Shown: in pieces, positions 49,460 through 57,821 of the stretch
Layout: every line of letters begins with the position of its first letter
Numbering within the stretch: the stretch's first letter is position 1
The notes under the pieces: generated by a model
Told to the model about the DNA's origin: nothing
Seen by the model: only the letters and a program-made list of their open reading frames with translations
The model's database searches: none
Assembly (NCBI GenBank): GCA_002733205.1
Contig: NVUW01000010.1
Location: 1 to 62,918, forward strand
DNA length: 62,918 nucleotides
Direction of reading: 5' to 3'
Source of the DNA: Thalassobium sp.
Lineage (GTDB): Bacteria; Pseudomonadota; Gammaproteobacteria; Pseudomonadales; Oceanobacteraceae
Program-made: the position numbers and the translations under genes

Positions 49460-50176
49460 ATGAATCGTCCCGATTATCTGAATATGAAGTCTGCATCCGC
49501 TGAGCCGGTGGTTGTTCCGGCTGAACAGAATCAGGCGTATGAAACGCAGGCCGTGGATGGCCGCAAAGTTCTGCGTAATACCTACATGCTGCTGTCCATG
49601 ACACTGATCTTCAGTGCCGGTGTGGCTGGCATGTCGATGGCTTTTAACTGGCCACACCCGGGCATCATTCTGACGCTGGTGGGTTACTTTGGCTTGTTGT
49701 TCCTGGTGGAAAAAACCAAAAACAGCGCAATGGGTATTGTTTCGGTATTTGCCCTGACCGGTTTTATGGGCCTGACCCTGGGACCTATCGTCTCTATGTA
49801 CGCCAAACTGCCGGGCGGCACCGATATGATCGCCATGGCACTGGGTACTACCGGCCTGATCTTTTTAACCATGTCTGGCTGGGTGCTGAGCACCGGTAAA
49901 GACCTGAGCGGTATGGGCAAAACCCTGATGGTGGGTATTCTGGTCGCCTTCGCTCTGTCTATCGGTAACCTGTTCCTGGGTCTGCCAATGATCTCTCTGG
50001 CGGTATCCGCCATGTTCATCATGCTGATGAGCGGTCTGATTGCTTACCAGACCAGTGCCATTATTCACGGTGGTGAGACGAACTACATCTCTGCGACCGT
50101 TACCCTGTACGTTGCTATCTACAACCTGTTCCTGAGTCTGCTGCAGATTCTGGGTGTGATGGGTTCCGACGACTAA
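49460..50176 (+). CDS. yccA: Bax inhibitor-1/YccA family membrane protein
   Basis: Seven-helix inner-membrane protein of the TMBIM/YccA family, in E. coli an FtsH-interacting modulator of protein quality control. ATG 49460 follows CAGGAG, giving 238 residues; the open frame further upstream is not used. RNTYMLLSMTLIFSAGVAGMSM, FALTGFMGLTLGPIVSMY and a C-terminal YVAIYNLFLSLLQILGVMGSDD are typical. Strong terminator downstream. Confidence 0.92.
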   Translation: MNRPDYLNMKSASAEPVVVPAEQNQAYETQAVDGRKVLRNTYMLLSMTLIFSAGVAGMSMAFNWPHPGIILTLVGYFGLLFLVEKTKNSAMGIVSVFALTGFMGLTLGPIVSMYAKLPGGTDMIAMALGTTGLIFLTMSGWVLSTGKDLSGMGKTLMVGILVAFALSIGNLFLGLPMISLAVSAMFIMLMSGLIAYQTSAIIHGGETNYISATVTLYVAIYNLFLSLLQILGVMGSDD

Positions 50177-50201
50177 CGATTTCTCTGTGCTCGAGAAGCT
50201 C

Positions 50202-50232
50202 GCCGCAGTGCTTATGCCTGCGGCTTTTTTTT
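50202..50232 (+). terminator. Terminator after yccA
   Basis: GCCGCAG / CTGCGGC stem with TGCTTATGC loop followed by eight T's. Confidence 0.9.
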
Positions 50233-50320
50233 GCCTGTTATTTATCCGCCAGTAATCGCCAACATCAGCAAACAGCGGGCGGCTGAGCGGTCTACACTTC
50301 TCTGATATCCGGAGAGGTTT

Positions 50321-50635
50321 ATGCGCGTTTATTGGGACACTTTTTTCAGACGGTTATTGGCAATACTGACGGCAGGGCTATTGTTTCTGGTGCCAGCGGC
50401 GTATGCCGAATGTCTTGACCGTGACGCCAAGGCTGCCAGCGATGAAAAAGCCAAGGCTTACTTCAAAGTGGCAGAAATCTTTCATCCCGCCCGGGTGCTG
50501 AAAGTGCACCATCCGAGTCGCCGCAAAGAAGTGGCCAGCTACGTCAAAACCGGTGAAAAACACTACAGCATTTTTACCCTGATTGATGCCGACTGTAATG
50601 CCCGGTTTATCAAGCGCACCCGTCAGGGAGACTGA
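50321..50635 (+). CDS. Small exported protein of unknown function
   Basis: A 104-residue protein with a clear signal peptide (about 1-29, VPAAYA-ECL), so a mature periplasmic protein of about 75 residues, basic, with two Cys (near mature residue 2 and in DADCNARF). GGAGAGG lies 7 bp before the ATG. No family recognised. Confidence 0.75.
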   Translation: MRVYWDTFFRRLLAILTAGLLFLVPAAYAECLDRDAKAASDEKAKAYFKVAEIFHPARVLKVHHPSRRKEVASYVKTGEKHYSIFTLIDADCNARFIKRTRQGD

Positions 50636-50734
50636 CGGCAATTACCTGCAAGCATTGTTTCCATTTCTGGTCGTTGACCCTGTGGGGTTAATGCGTCAGC
50701 CTGTGGTCTGAAAAACCCACTGCGGAGATCAGGT

Positions 50735-51274
50735 ATGAGCATTTACGATATTCAGGTTAAAAACATTCAGGGCGAGACTCAGGCGCTGAACGATTACCGT
50801 GGCAAAGTGCTGCTGCTGGTGAATGTGGCGTCCAAATGCGGTCTTACTCCGCAATACGCCGAGCTTGAAGCTTTGTACAAAGCCGAGGCCTCCAACGGGC
50901 TGGAAATTTTAGGCTTTCCCTGCAATCAGTTTCTGGGTCAGGAACCGGGCAACGAAGATGAAATTCAGCAGTTCTGCAGCCTCACCTACGATGTAACCTT
51001 TCCGCTGTTTGCCAAGCTCGAAGTCAACGGCAGCGGCCGTCATCCTCTGTATCAGCGCCTGATTGCAGCTCAGCCTGAGGCGGTTGCCGGTGGTGCATTA
51101 AAAGAAAAGCTGGGGGATAAAAACCTGCTGCCGGAAAACGACAGCGACATTATGTGGAACTTCGAGAAATTTCTGATCGGTAAAGACGGTACTGTGCTTA
51201 CCCGTTTCGCACCGGATCTGAAAGTAACGGATGCGGTTGTTGCCGATGCCATCAGCGCTGCGCTGAAGTCCTGA
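50735..51274 (+). CDS. Glutathione peroxidase family protein
   Basis: Thiol peroxidase of 179 residues reducing hydroperoxides. The peroxidatic Cys is in VNVASKCGLTPQYAELE (Cys35), with GFPCNQFLGQEPG and WNFEKFLIGKDG supplying the Gln and Trp-Asn of the catalytic tetrad. Cys in place of selenocysteine, and Cys63 as possible resolving residue, suggest a thioredoxin-dependent bacterial type. 19 bp upstream of the GFA gene. Confidence 0.93.
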   Translation: MSIYDIQVKNIQGETQALNDYRGKVLLLVNVASKCGLTPQYAELEALYKAEASNGLEILGFPCNQFLGQEPGNEDEIQQFCSLTYDVTFPLFAKLEVNGSGRHPLYQRLIAAQPEAVAGGALKEKLGDKNLLPENDSDIMWNFEKFLIGKDGTVLTRFAPDLKVTDAVVADAISAALKS

Positions 51275-51293
51275 ACGGGAGGGGAAGAAGAGT

Positions 51294-51689
51294 ATGTTAA
51301 GCGGAAGTTGCCTGTGTAATGGCATTCAGTATGAAATCGATGGCGATCTTGGCCAGGCGATGATCTGTCACTGCGGCAAGTGTCGTAAATCCAACGGTTC
51401 CGCTTTTGCGGTTAATGCCGCTATTAAGGTGGATGAATTCCGTCTGCTCAAAGGGCAAGCGCTGGTCGGTGAGTTTGAGTCCACGCCCGGTGTATTCCGG
51501 ACCTTTTGCAAAAACTGCGGTTCACCGCTGTACAGTCGCCGACCGTCGATGCCGGATATTTACCGGCTGCGCATTGGCACACTCGACACGGATGTGCAGA
51601 TTAAGCCTGTTGCGCATATTTTTATGGGCTCAAAAGCCTCATGGGATGAAGCGCACGACGATATTCCACAATACGACGAACGTCCCTGA
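51294..51689 (+). CDS. GFA family zinc protein
   Basis: A 131-residue protein of the glutathione-dependent formaldehyde-activating family. Zinc-binding Cys are visible in GSCLCNGIQYEI, ICHCGKCRKSNG and TFCKNCGSPLYSR. The founding activity (glutathione-formaldehyde condensation) is doubtful for most members, so the role is open. Likely co-transcribed with the glutathione peroxidase; shares a terminator with the convergent reductase. Confidence 0.9.
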   Translation: MLSGSCLCNGIQYEIDGDLGQAMICHCGKCRKSNGSAFAVNAAIKVDEFRLLKGQALVGEFESTPGVFRTFCKNCGSPLYSRRPSMPDIYRLRIGTLDTDVQIKPVAHIFMGSKASWDEAHDDIPQYDERP

Positions 51690-51705
51690 TCAGATCTCCG
51701 GAAAT

Positions 51706-51748
51706 AAAAAAATCCTGCACCGGACGAAACCCGTGCAGGATTTTTTTA
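51706..51748. terminator. Bidirectional terminator between GFA and OYE genes
   Basis: AAATCCTGCAC / GTGCAGGATTT stem, loop CGGACGAAACCC, with A- and T-runs on both sides. Confidence 0.92.
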
Positions 51749-51751
51749 TGA

Positions 51752-52828
51752 TCAGGCCGTCATAAACGGATAATCGGTATAGCCTTCGGCACCTGGGGTG
51801 TAGAAGGTATTCTGATCCGGCGTGTTCAGCTCGGCACCGGTTTCTACACGTGTCGGTAAATCCGGATTCGCCAGGAAGCTGGTACCAAAGGCTACAGAAT
51901 CTGCGGTTTTGGCGGCAATAACGGCAGCGGCTTCGGCGGCGTTGTAACCCATGTTCAGCATCAGGTGGCCCTGATAATGTTCACGCGCCACGCTCACGAC
52001 ATCGGCCTGCTGCACGCCAAAGAAATCGGCACGCATTAAATGCAGGTAAGCCAGATTAAAGCGGTTCAGATGCTTGGTCAGATATTCGGTCCAGGCCAGA
52101 GGATCGCTGTCACGCATATCGTTAAAGCTGTTCAGCGGTGACAAACGCAGGCCCACGCGGCCACTGCCAATTTCGGCGGTAACGGCTTCCAGTACTTCGG
52201 TCAGAAAACGGGCTCGGTTTTCCAGCGAACCGCCGTACTCATCCGTGCGCTGGTTTGAGCCATCGCGCAGGAACTGGTCAATTAAATAGCCGTTGGCACC
52301 GTGAATTTCCACCCCATCAAAACCGGCGGCAATAGCGCTGGCGGCAGCGTTGCGGAAATCTTCAACAATGGCGGTAATTTCTGTGGTGGTCAGTGCGTGT
52401 GGCACGGTATATGGTTTTTTGCCTTCTGGCGTGTGTACTTCATCGTTAATGGCTATGGCGCTGGGTGCTACCGCTTCAGTACCGTTATTCAGCAGCGGAT
52501 GCGCCGCGCGGCCTGCGTGCCAGATTTGCATAAAGATACGGCCACCGGCTTTATGTACGGCGTCGGTTGTCAGCTTCCAGCCTTCGATCTGCGCAGCAGA
52601 GTAAATGCCCGGGTCGTTACCAAAAGCCGACGTGTTCGGTGTGACCATGGTGCACTCGGTAATCAGCAGACCGGCACTGGCGCGCTGGCTGTAGTATTCG
52701 GCCATCAGCTCATTAGGCTGGTGATCAACGGCGCGGCAGCGGGTAAGCGGCGCCATAATGAAACGGTTAGGCAGGGTAACATCGCCGACGGTCGTGGCGT
52801 TGAACAGAATCTGAGTGTCGGTGGACAT
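51752..52828 (-). CDS. Old yellow enzyme family alkene reductase (NemA-like)
   Basis: FMN/NADPH ene-reductase of 358 residues. PNRFIMAPLTRCRA (FMN site), MQIWHAGRAAHP, and GVEIHGANGYLIDQFLRDGSNQRTDEYGGSLENRARF (substrate His-Asn pair plus phosphate site) are intact; GLRLSPLNSFNDM continues the barrel. Acts on quinones, enals, nitro compounds or N-ethylmaleimide in relatives. A perfect dyad in its promoter region suggests control by a repressor sensing such electrophiles. Confidence 0.92.
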   Translation of the reverse strand: MSTDTQILFNATTVGDVTLPNRFIMAPLTRCRAVDHQPNELMAEYYSQRASAGLLITECTMVTPNTSAFGNDPGIYSAAQIEGWKLTTDAVHKAGGRIFMQIWHAGRAAHPLLNNGTEAVAPSAIAINDEVHTPEGKKPYTVPHALTTTEITAIVEDFRNAAASAIAAGFDGVEIHGANGYLIDQFLRDGSNQRTDEYGGSLENRARFLTEVLEAVTAEIGSGRVGLRLSPLNSFNDMRDSDPLAWTEYLTKHLNRFNLAYLHLMRADFFGVQQADVVSVAREHYQGHLMLNMGYNAAEAAAVIAAKTADSVAFGTSFLANPDLPTRVETGAELNTPDQNTFYTPGAEGYTDYPFMTA

Positions 52829-53155
52829 AGTAACTCCGGTGGGTCGATGGGTATATGATTATCGCGATAACTATATGCGGGCAGGCTTACGGAATTCATC
52901 CCGTCATAACGCAACAGACTGTTGTTCTGGCTGGTGCAATGCCTTCTTTTGGTTAAAGCCACATATGAAAGCGACTACTTAACTGTCAGCGCTTAAATCA
53001 TAGTGGAGCAGGCAGGGTGTATTAGCCAGCGATGTCTTTTACGCCATACAATTAAGCGCTGCCTGGCCGCAGCTGATTGCATGCGCAGGTCTGAATACCC
53101 GCTGCATGCCGCGCTAAAGACGTGCCGATGCGCACAATACTCACGGGAGGATGTT
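52829..53155. other. Divergent promoter gap
   Basis: About 327 bp between the reductase (-) and the hydroxyacid dehydrogenase (+). It contains the palindrome listed separately. The dehydrogenase frame is open through part of this gap but lacks family similarity there. Confidence 0.5.
52859..52870. promoter_or_regulatory. Candidate operator upstream of the OYE gene
   Basis: Perfect palindrome TTATCGCGATAA, with further loose symmetry outside it (TATATG on either side), 31 bp upstream of the reductase start and in its likely promoter. No regulator gene adjoins it. Confidence 0.5.
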
Positions 53156-54079
53156 ATGAAAGCCGTATTGCTGGACGCCGATACCCTTGGCACTGATATC
53201 GATTTAAGCCCAATCCGCGATGCAGTGAGCGAGCTGCGTGTTCATGCCCGCACTCATCCGGAGCAGCTTAAAGAGCACCTGGCCGATGCCGATCTGATTC
53301 TCACCAATAAAGTATTGATTCCGGATTGGGCCATGCACGGTCGTAAGGGCATTCTGGTGTTGGCCACCGGCACTAATAATATTGATATGGCGGCTGCCCG
53401 GGCACTGGGTGTCCCTGTGCGCAACGTCAGCAACTACGGCACGCATTCCGTTGCGCAGCATACCTTGATGCTGATGCTGGCTTTAGCCGCGCGTTTGCCG
53501 TTGTATCAGCACGATGTGGCGTCCGGGGCGTGGCAGCACAGCCCGTTCTTTTGTTTGCTGAATCACCGCACGACCGAGCTGGCCGGTAAAACGCTGGTGA
53601 TTGTGGGACAGGGGGCTCTGGGCAGTGCGGTGGCCAAACTGGCCGACGCTTTGGGTATGATCGTAAAATTCAGCGCCCGGCCCGGCGGTGACGATGACCG
53701 CCGTCCGGCATTTGCGGAACTGATAAAAGAAGCCGATGTGCTCAGTTTTCATTGCCCGCTGAATGAACATACTCAGCACCTGCTCAACCGCGACAACATC
53801 GATCATCTTAAGCGTGGCTGCCTGGTTATTAACTGCGCGCGCGGCGGTATTATCGACGAAATGGCGGCGCTGTGGGCATTGCAGGCCGGACATCTGGGCG
53901 GGCTTGCCGTGGATGTTCTGCCGGTTGAACCACCGCAGCAAGGGCATCCGCTGTTATCTGCGCTTAAGCAGGGCAATCTGAATCTGATTGTTACCCCACA
54001 TAACGCCTGGATCAGCCCGCAGGCGCGGCAGAATATTATTCACCTTACGGCGCAGAATATCGCCTCACTGATGGCGTAA
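53156..54079 (+). CDS. D-2-hydroxyacid dehydrogenase (glycerate dehydrogenase-like)
   Basis: NAD(P)-dependent cytosolic reductase of 307 residues from ATG 53156, 6 bp after GGGAGG. Rossmann motif GQGALGSAVAKLADALGM (about 145-162), substrate loop NVSNYGTHSVAQHTLML, catalytic Arg in NCARGGIIDE, Glu in DVLPVEPP and His in VTPHNAW are present. Most like HprA-type glycerate/hydroxypyruvate dehydrogenases; the substrate is not certain. Confidence 0.9.
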   Translation: MKAVLLDADTLGTDIDLSPIRDAVSELRVHARTHPEQLKEHLADADLILTNKVLIPDWAMHGRKGILVLATGTNNIDMAAARALGVPVRNVSNYGTHSVAQHTLMLMLALAARLPLYQHDVASGAWQHSPFFCLLNHRTTELAGKTLVIVGQGALGSAVAKLADALGMIVKFSARPGGDDDRRPAFAELIKEADVLSFHCPLNEHTQHLLNRDNIDHLKRGCLVINCARGGIIDEMAALWALQAGHLGGLAVDVLPVEPPQQGHPLLSALKQGNLNLIVTPHNAWISPQARQNIIHLTAQNIASLMA

Positions 54080-54099
54080 AGTAAACCGAGGAATAGCCA

Positions 54100-54795
54100 A
54101 TGACCGCAGACCATGCAACACCAGACGCAAGCGGCAGCACCACCGACATTTGTATTTTTCCGATACCCGGATGCGTTACCTTCCCCGGCACCGTGTTTCC
54201 GCTGCACGTATTTGAGCCACGTTATCGTGCGATGATCCAGCATTGTCTGGATACCGGCATGCCGGTAGCCATTTGCCATACCGAAAAGATGATCAGCCCC
54301 GGCAAACCGACCGACAATCTGGAAGAAGCACTGAACAGCAACCAAGCAACCTATCGTCCGTACGATGTGGTCAGCGCCGGACGTTGCGAACTGGTCGAAA
54401 TCAGCGACGACGGCCGCATGTACCTGAACGTTCATATCGAGCAACGTTACCACCTGGGTGAGGCTGTACAATTATTGCCCTATCAGATTTACCAGTGCGA
54501 AGCTTTCCCCGACTGTGAAGCTGAAGATGCCGAACAGGAAGACGCCGATAACGCGCAATTAAAAGATAAAATCCTGCACCGTTTATACGCGCTGGGGCAG
54601 GGCGATGAAGACGTACAGCGCAGTATTGAATATTTAATGGAATCACCGGAATGGCAGACAAAAACCGCGCAGGCCTTCAGCTTTGAACTGTTTGGTATGA
54701 TTGCTTTCGATGCCGATATTCTGCAGGAAATTCTGGAAATGGATTCCGCCAACGAGCGCCTGAACTATACGCTGGCACTGCTAAACGACGTATAG
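54100..54795 (+). CDS. Stand-alone LON substrate-binding domain protein
   Basis: A 231-residue protein matching only the N-terminal domain of Lon (IFPIPGCVTFPGTVFPLHVFEPRYRAMIQHCLDTGMPVAI; VVSAGRCELVEISDDGRMYLNVHIEQRYHL). There is no ATPase or protease region. After about residue 140 comes an acidic stretch (DCEAEDAEQEDADNAQ) and a helical tail. May recognise damaged or specific proteins as an adaptor; role unproven. 20 bp after the dehydrogenase. Confidence 0.88.
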   Translation: MTADHATPDASGSTTDICIFPIPGCVTFPGTVFPLHVFEPRYRAMIQHCLDTGMPVAICHTEKMISPGKPTDNLEEALNSNQATYRPYDVVSAGRCELVEISDDGRMYLNVHIEQRYHLGEAVQLLPYQIYQCEAFPDCEAEDAEQEDADNAQLKDKILHRLYALGQGDEDVQRSIEYLMESPEWQTKTAQAFSFELFGMIAFDADILQEILEMDSANERLNYTLALLNDV

Positions 54796-54841
54796 CTAAT
54801 TATTTTCTGTAAACAAAATGACTGACGATTAAGGGAATAAC

Positions 54842-55390
54842 ATGCTGTCTGCTTTTATCCGCTCACTACCATCAGGAACCTGCTATGCGCAATTGTGGAA
54901 CGACCGTATCCGTATAAGCTGCACGCAATCAACCAGGGTTTTTGACGACCAGCCGTTATTGGCGATACGCAGCGAAAACGGCAAAAGAATTGTGATGGCT
55001 GTCGGACGTAAAGCCGCGCAGTTGTATCAGCAGGAGCAATTAAAAGAACAGCGCAACGAACAACAAAATGAAAAGCAAACGCAGGATATAACACTAATCA
55101 ACCCTCTGGATCATCCACGGTTGTTAATTGCCGATTTTGCTTATGCAGAACAGTTGCTGCGTTACGGCATTGCCAGTGTGTATGAAAAAATTGTTCTGCC
55201 ACGCTCGCCCGTGCTGATTATTCAGCCGATGGAAAAAACAGAAGGCGGCATTAATGATATTGAGCGGCGCATGTACACCGAGCTTGGGTTGGGTGCCGGA
55301 GCACGTAAAGTGTATGTGCATGATGGAGCCCCGCTGGCTCATCCGGTGACGGCTGGCAGCAAAGAACTGGGCAATATCCTTCAGCGTTGA
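54842..55390 (+). CDS. Truncated MreB-like protein
   Basis: A 182-residue protein that lines up with the first half of the actin homologue MreB: MLSAFIRSL.. corresponds to MLKKFRGMF, RIVMAVGRKAAQLY to SVAAVGHDAKQML, INPLDHPRLLIADFAYAEQLLRYGI to [23 protein letters not shown], and GLGAGARKVYVHDGAPLAHP to AQGAGAREVFLIEEPMAAA. The phosphate-1 loop (DLGTANT) is replaced (YAQLWNDRIRI) and the C-terminal nucleotide domain is absent, so ATP-driven polymerisation is unlikely. RBS AAGGGA. May modulate MreB; this assignment is by eye. Confidence 0.7.
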   Translation: MLSAFIRSLPSGTCYAQLWNDRIRISCTQSTRVFDDQPLLAIRSENGKRIVMAVGRKAAQLYQQEQLKEQRNEQQNEKQTQDITLINPLDHPRLLIADFAYAEQLLRYGIASVYEKIVLPRSPVLIIQPMEKTEGGINDIERRMYTELGLGAGARKVYVHDGAPLAHPVTAGSKELGNILQR

Positions 55391-55499
55391 ATTATTCAGA
55401 GGTGCTCTGAGTTTTTTATTTTTAGTTTTGTCATTTATCTGTCATTTAATATTGGCAGCATCCGTTCCTCTGTGATTCTTACCCGGAAATGGATGTTCT

Positions 55500-55901
55500 G
55501 TGAAAAAACTTCTGATATTTGCTGCGCTTGTATTAGCTGGTTGTGGTGCTGATGATAAGTCTGAAGAGACTTCCATCGCCTGCAGCTCTTACAACATTCT
55601 TAATGCCACGAACTATGAGCTCAAACTTACCCTGAAAGAACGGGCAGAGACAGCTCCGCGGATATGGACTTTGCCTCAGGGAGACGATTACTGGTTTTTA
55701 TACTGCCATGCGTCAGACCGCTGGAATGGCGGCCCATTACTGGATAAAAATGTGGAAAGTTTTCAGGTTACAACCATTGGCTATGATCCTGAGCTGACGT
55801 ATAGCATTCCGCTGGATGTTACCCGCTGGGTGGGCGAAAATTATCCGGAAGAATGGAAAGTTGAATATCGCTTTAACTTACTGGAGTCGTATTTAAGGTA
55901 G
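55500..55901 (+). CDS. Small lipoprotein of unknown function
   Basis: A 133-residue protein: lipobox LVLAGC with Cys15, then a mature part rich in Trp/Tyr with no family I recognise. GTG start at 55500 with only a weak ribosome-binding site. The residues after the lipid Cys (GADDKSEE) include acidic ones at +3, +4, compatible with outer-membrane sorting. A terminator follows. Confidence 0.75.
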   Translation: MKKLLIFAALVLAGCGADDKSEETSIACSSYNILNATNYELKLTLKERAETAPRIWTLPQGDDYWFLYCHASDRWNGGPLLDKNVESFQVTTIGYDPELTYSIPLDVTRWVGENYPEEWKVEYRFNLLESYLR

Positions 55902-55930
55902 CTTTGCCCCTTGACGTTGGACTGTGGAAT

Positions 55931-55969
55931 AAAAAAGCCTGAATCCGGTATCACCGGATTCAGGCTTTT
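55931..55969. terminator. Terminator after the lipoprotein gene
   Basis: AAAAGCCTGAATCCGGT / ACCGGATTCAGGCTTTT: a 17-bp stem with an ATC loop and A/T-runs. Confidence 0.92.
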
Positions 55970-56087
55970 GGGTTTTGGATCGGAATCTCTGGTCTGAAGT
56001 CTGGAGCTTAGCCGTTAGGGCTGTGAGCTAGGAGTATGGTTGCTGGAGTATCGGGCCTGCCGACGCTTAACTCCTGCTCAGATATTG

Positions 56088-56306
56088 CTAGCCACTGATG
56101 GCGGCAATTTTCTCTTTTAATCTGGCCTGATCATGCTCAAAGCTGGCTTTCTTCTTTTGTTCTTTCTCAATCATCGCCGCAGGAACCCGGGATATAAAAC
56201 CATCGTTGTTCAGTTTATTGGCGATGCGGTGAATTTCGTCTTCGAGGCGCTGAACCTCGGCGTTAAGGAGACTGATTTCCTCAGTACTTTCCATCAGATC
56301 GGTCAT
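56088..56306 (-). CDS. Free-standing valyl-tRNA synthetase C-terminal arm (coiled coil)
   Basis: A 72-residue protein starting ATG 56306 behind a strong GGAGGTAAT site. Its sequence (ISLLNAEVQRLEDEIHRIANKLNNDGFISRVPAAMIEKEQKKKASFEHDQARLKEKIAAI) has the layout of the ValRS C-terminal tRNA-binding arm: helix, KLxNxGFxxxAPxxVIxxE turn, helix. No synthetase body is nearby and the reading frame upstream is not ValS-like, so it is a separate small gene. I first considered SlyX, but that lacks the central NDGF-VPA turn. Function unknown; tRNA or RNA binding is plausible. Confidence 0.75.
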   Translation of the reverse strand: MTDLMESTEEISLLNAEVQRLEDEIHRIANKLNNDGFISRVPAAMIEKEQKKKASFEHDQARLKEKIAAISG

Positions 56307-56749
56307 GGTGATATTACCTCCGTGTGCGGGCTGCGCGCTGGTTGGCAGCCACCGACTGCCTGCTTCTGCCGCAGTCTGGCGAGCAGGCTTTAAAATTGAA
56401 ACTCTGCATCGAAGTGTAGCCGGTTTTCCGGGGTTTGCCGGATTTTTCAAGAGAGCGGACGTACGATCAGATGTCCGTTTGGTGCAGGTTTAGAAGGCAC
56501 TGAGCAGAGGAGGGTGGCGGGTAAATCAGAACGACCGTTTAAAATATACCCATGTATATGATCAGTGATTTATCAGTTGAGAGCGGTAATAAAGTCCGAT
56601 AGTCTAATGAAAAAGCAGGGATTGCTGAGCCTACCCGCTCGTCTGAGCAACGGAACGGATGCTGATAGTCCCTGAGAACGATCTACATAAATCAAATATT
56701 GCCGGTTCTGTTGTGGCGTGAACAAGGAAGGGCGGCAGCGTGGCTGAAT
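56307..56749. other. Gap between the ValS-arm gene and integron integrase
   Basis: About 440 bp with the promoter of the ValS-arm gene (-). There is no attC, tRNA or gene I can support. It is the left boundary of the integron. Confidence 0.5.
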
Positions 56750-57718
56750 TCAGAACGATGCAATGGCATCCAGAGGGCTTGCAGTACCAGCAAAATGCTG
56801 ACCAATAACATGGGTATAAATCTGGGTTGTTTTCACATCAAAATGCCCCAGTAATTCCTGCACGGTGCGTATGTCGCGACCAGTACGAAGCAGTTCGGTA
56901 GCGAAACTGTGCCGGAAGGTATGACAGGTAATGCGCTTATTGGTAAGTCCGGATTTTATAACCGCCTGGCGAAGTGCTTTCCGAGAAACAGAGTCATGCA
57001 AATGGTGCCGGCAAAGAGTGCCAGTGATCGGGTGATTACATAAACCGGATGATGGAAACAAAAACATCCAGGCAGCTTGCCGATAAGCCGAAGGATACTT
57101 TTTGGCGAGTACACCCGGAATTGAAGGGCCTATGCCCTGTTGATTGTCAGACTTCTGCAGCCGAAGTACGTTATAAATCTCTGCTTCAATGGCAGGGCGT
57201 AATAAGGGACTTAAAATGGTTACACGGTCTTTAGCGCCTTTGCCATCATGAACCGTCAACGTTCCATGAGAAAAATTAAAGTCTTTCACGCGTAAGCGCA
57301 GACATTCCGTAATACGAAGACCAGAACCAAACAAAAGAGAAAAAATCAGCTTATCGCGCCCTGAAAGCTCGCGCAGAATTGCAGCAACCTCCTGTGTGCT
57401 AAGCACTTCAGGTAAACGCCTTGGCTTGGTTGCAAAGGTGAAATCCAGGTCTCCTAATGGCTGTTGCAAAAATTGGTTATATAAAAATGCCAATGCATTG
57501 AGTGCGATTTTTTGCGTATTAATCGCGACGTTACGCTTTGCCGCAAGATAACTCAGGTAAGCCATTACATCATCGCCGCCCAGCGTCGCCGGATGCTTGA
57601 GACGATGAAAACGGATGAAGTCTTTGACCCAGTAAATGTAAGTATGCTCGGTACGGAGGCTCATTCCGCGCAGGCGCATAAACGTACGAACATTATTAAG
57701 GAAGGGGCTTTTACCCAT
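56750..57718 (-). CDS. intI: Integron integrase IntI
   Basis: Tyrosine recombinase of 322 residues that inserts and excises gene cassettes at attI and attC. The catalytic set is complete: Arg135 (GSGLRITE), Lys160 (DGKGAKDR), His266 and Arg269 (CHTFRHSFATELL), His292 (LLGHFDVKTTQ) and Tyr301. The integron-specific insertion that reads folded attC sites is present (VLAKKYPSAYRQAAWMFLFPS, about 203-223). Reading frame intact, so probably active. It is transcribed away from the cassettes, and a LexA box precedes its start by about 20 bp. Confidence 0.96.
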   Translation of the reverse strand: MGKSPFLNNVRTFMRLRGMSLRTEHTYIYWVKDFIRFHRLKHPATLGGDDVMAYLSYLAAKRNVAINTQKIALNALAFLYNQFLQQPLGDLDFTFATKPRRLPEVLSTQEVAAILRELSGRDKLIFSLLFGSGLRITECLRLRVKDFNFSHGTLTVHDGKGAKDRVTILSPLLRPAIEAEIYNVLRLQKSDNQQGIGPSIPGVLAKKYPSAYRQAAWMFLFPSSGLCNHPITGTLCRHHLHDSVSRKALRQAVIKSGLTNKRITCHTFRHSFATELLRTGRDIRTVQELLGHFDVKTTQIYTHVIGQHFAGTASPLDAIASF

Positions 57719-57737
57719 ATCAATACCTTACTTAATA

Positions 57738-57757
57738 TACTGTATGTAAAAACAGTA
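57738..57757. promoter_or_regulatory. LexA (SOS) box upstream of intI
   Basis: TACTGTATGTAAAAACAGTA: CTG-N10-CAG core with symmetric TA flanks, very close to the gammaproteobacterial LexA consensus. It is 20 bp upstream of the intI start codon, where LexA would block its promoter. This fits established SOS control of integron integrases. Confidence 0.9.
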
Positions 57758-57821
57758 TATTTAGGGTTTTCGTAAAATCAATGCGCGTGTAGGCGCGAGT
57801 GTAAAGATGTATATGCTTGAA

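Noticed and set aside
56088..56450. Longer reading of the ValS-arm frame starting at 56450, and a first guess of SlyX
   Set aside because: The strong GGAGG site and all recognisable sequence belong to the shorter form from 56306; the ValRS-arm turn motif does not fit SlyX.
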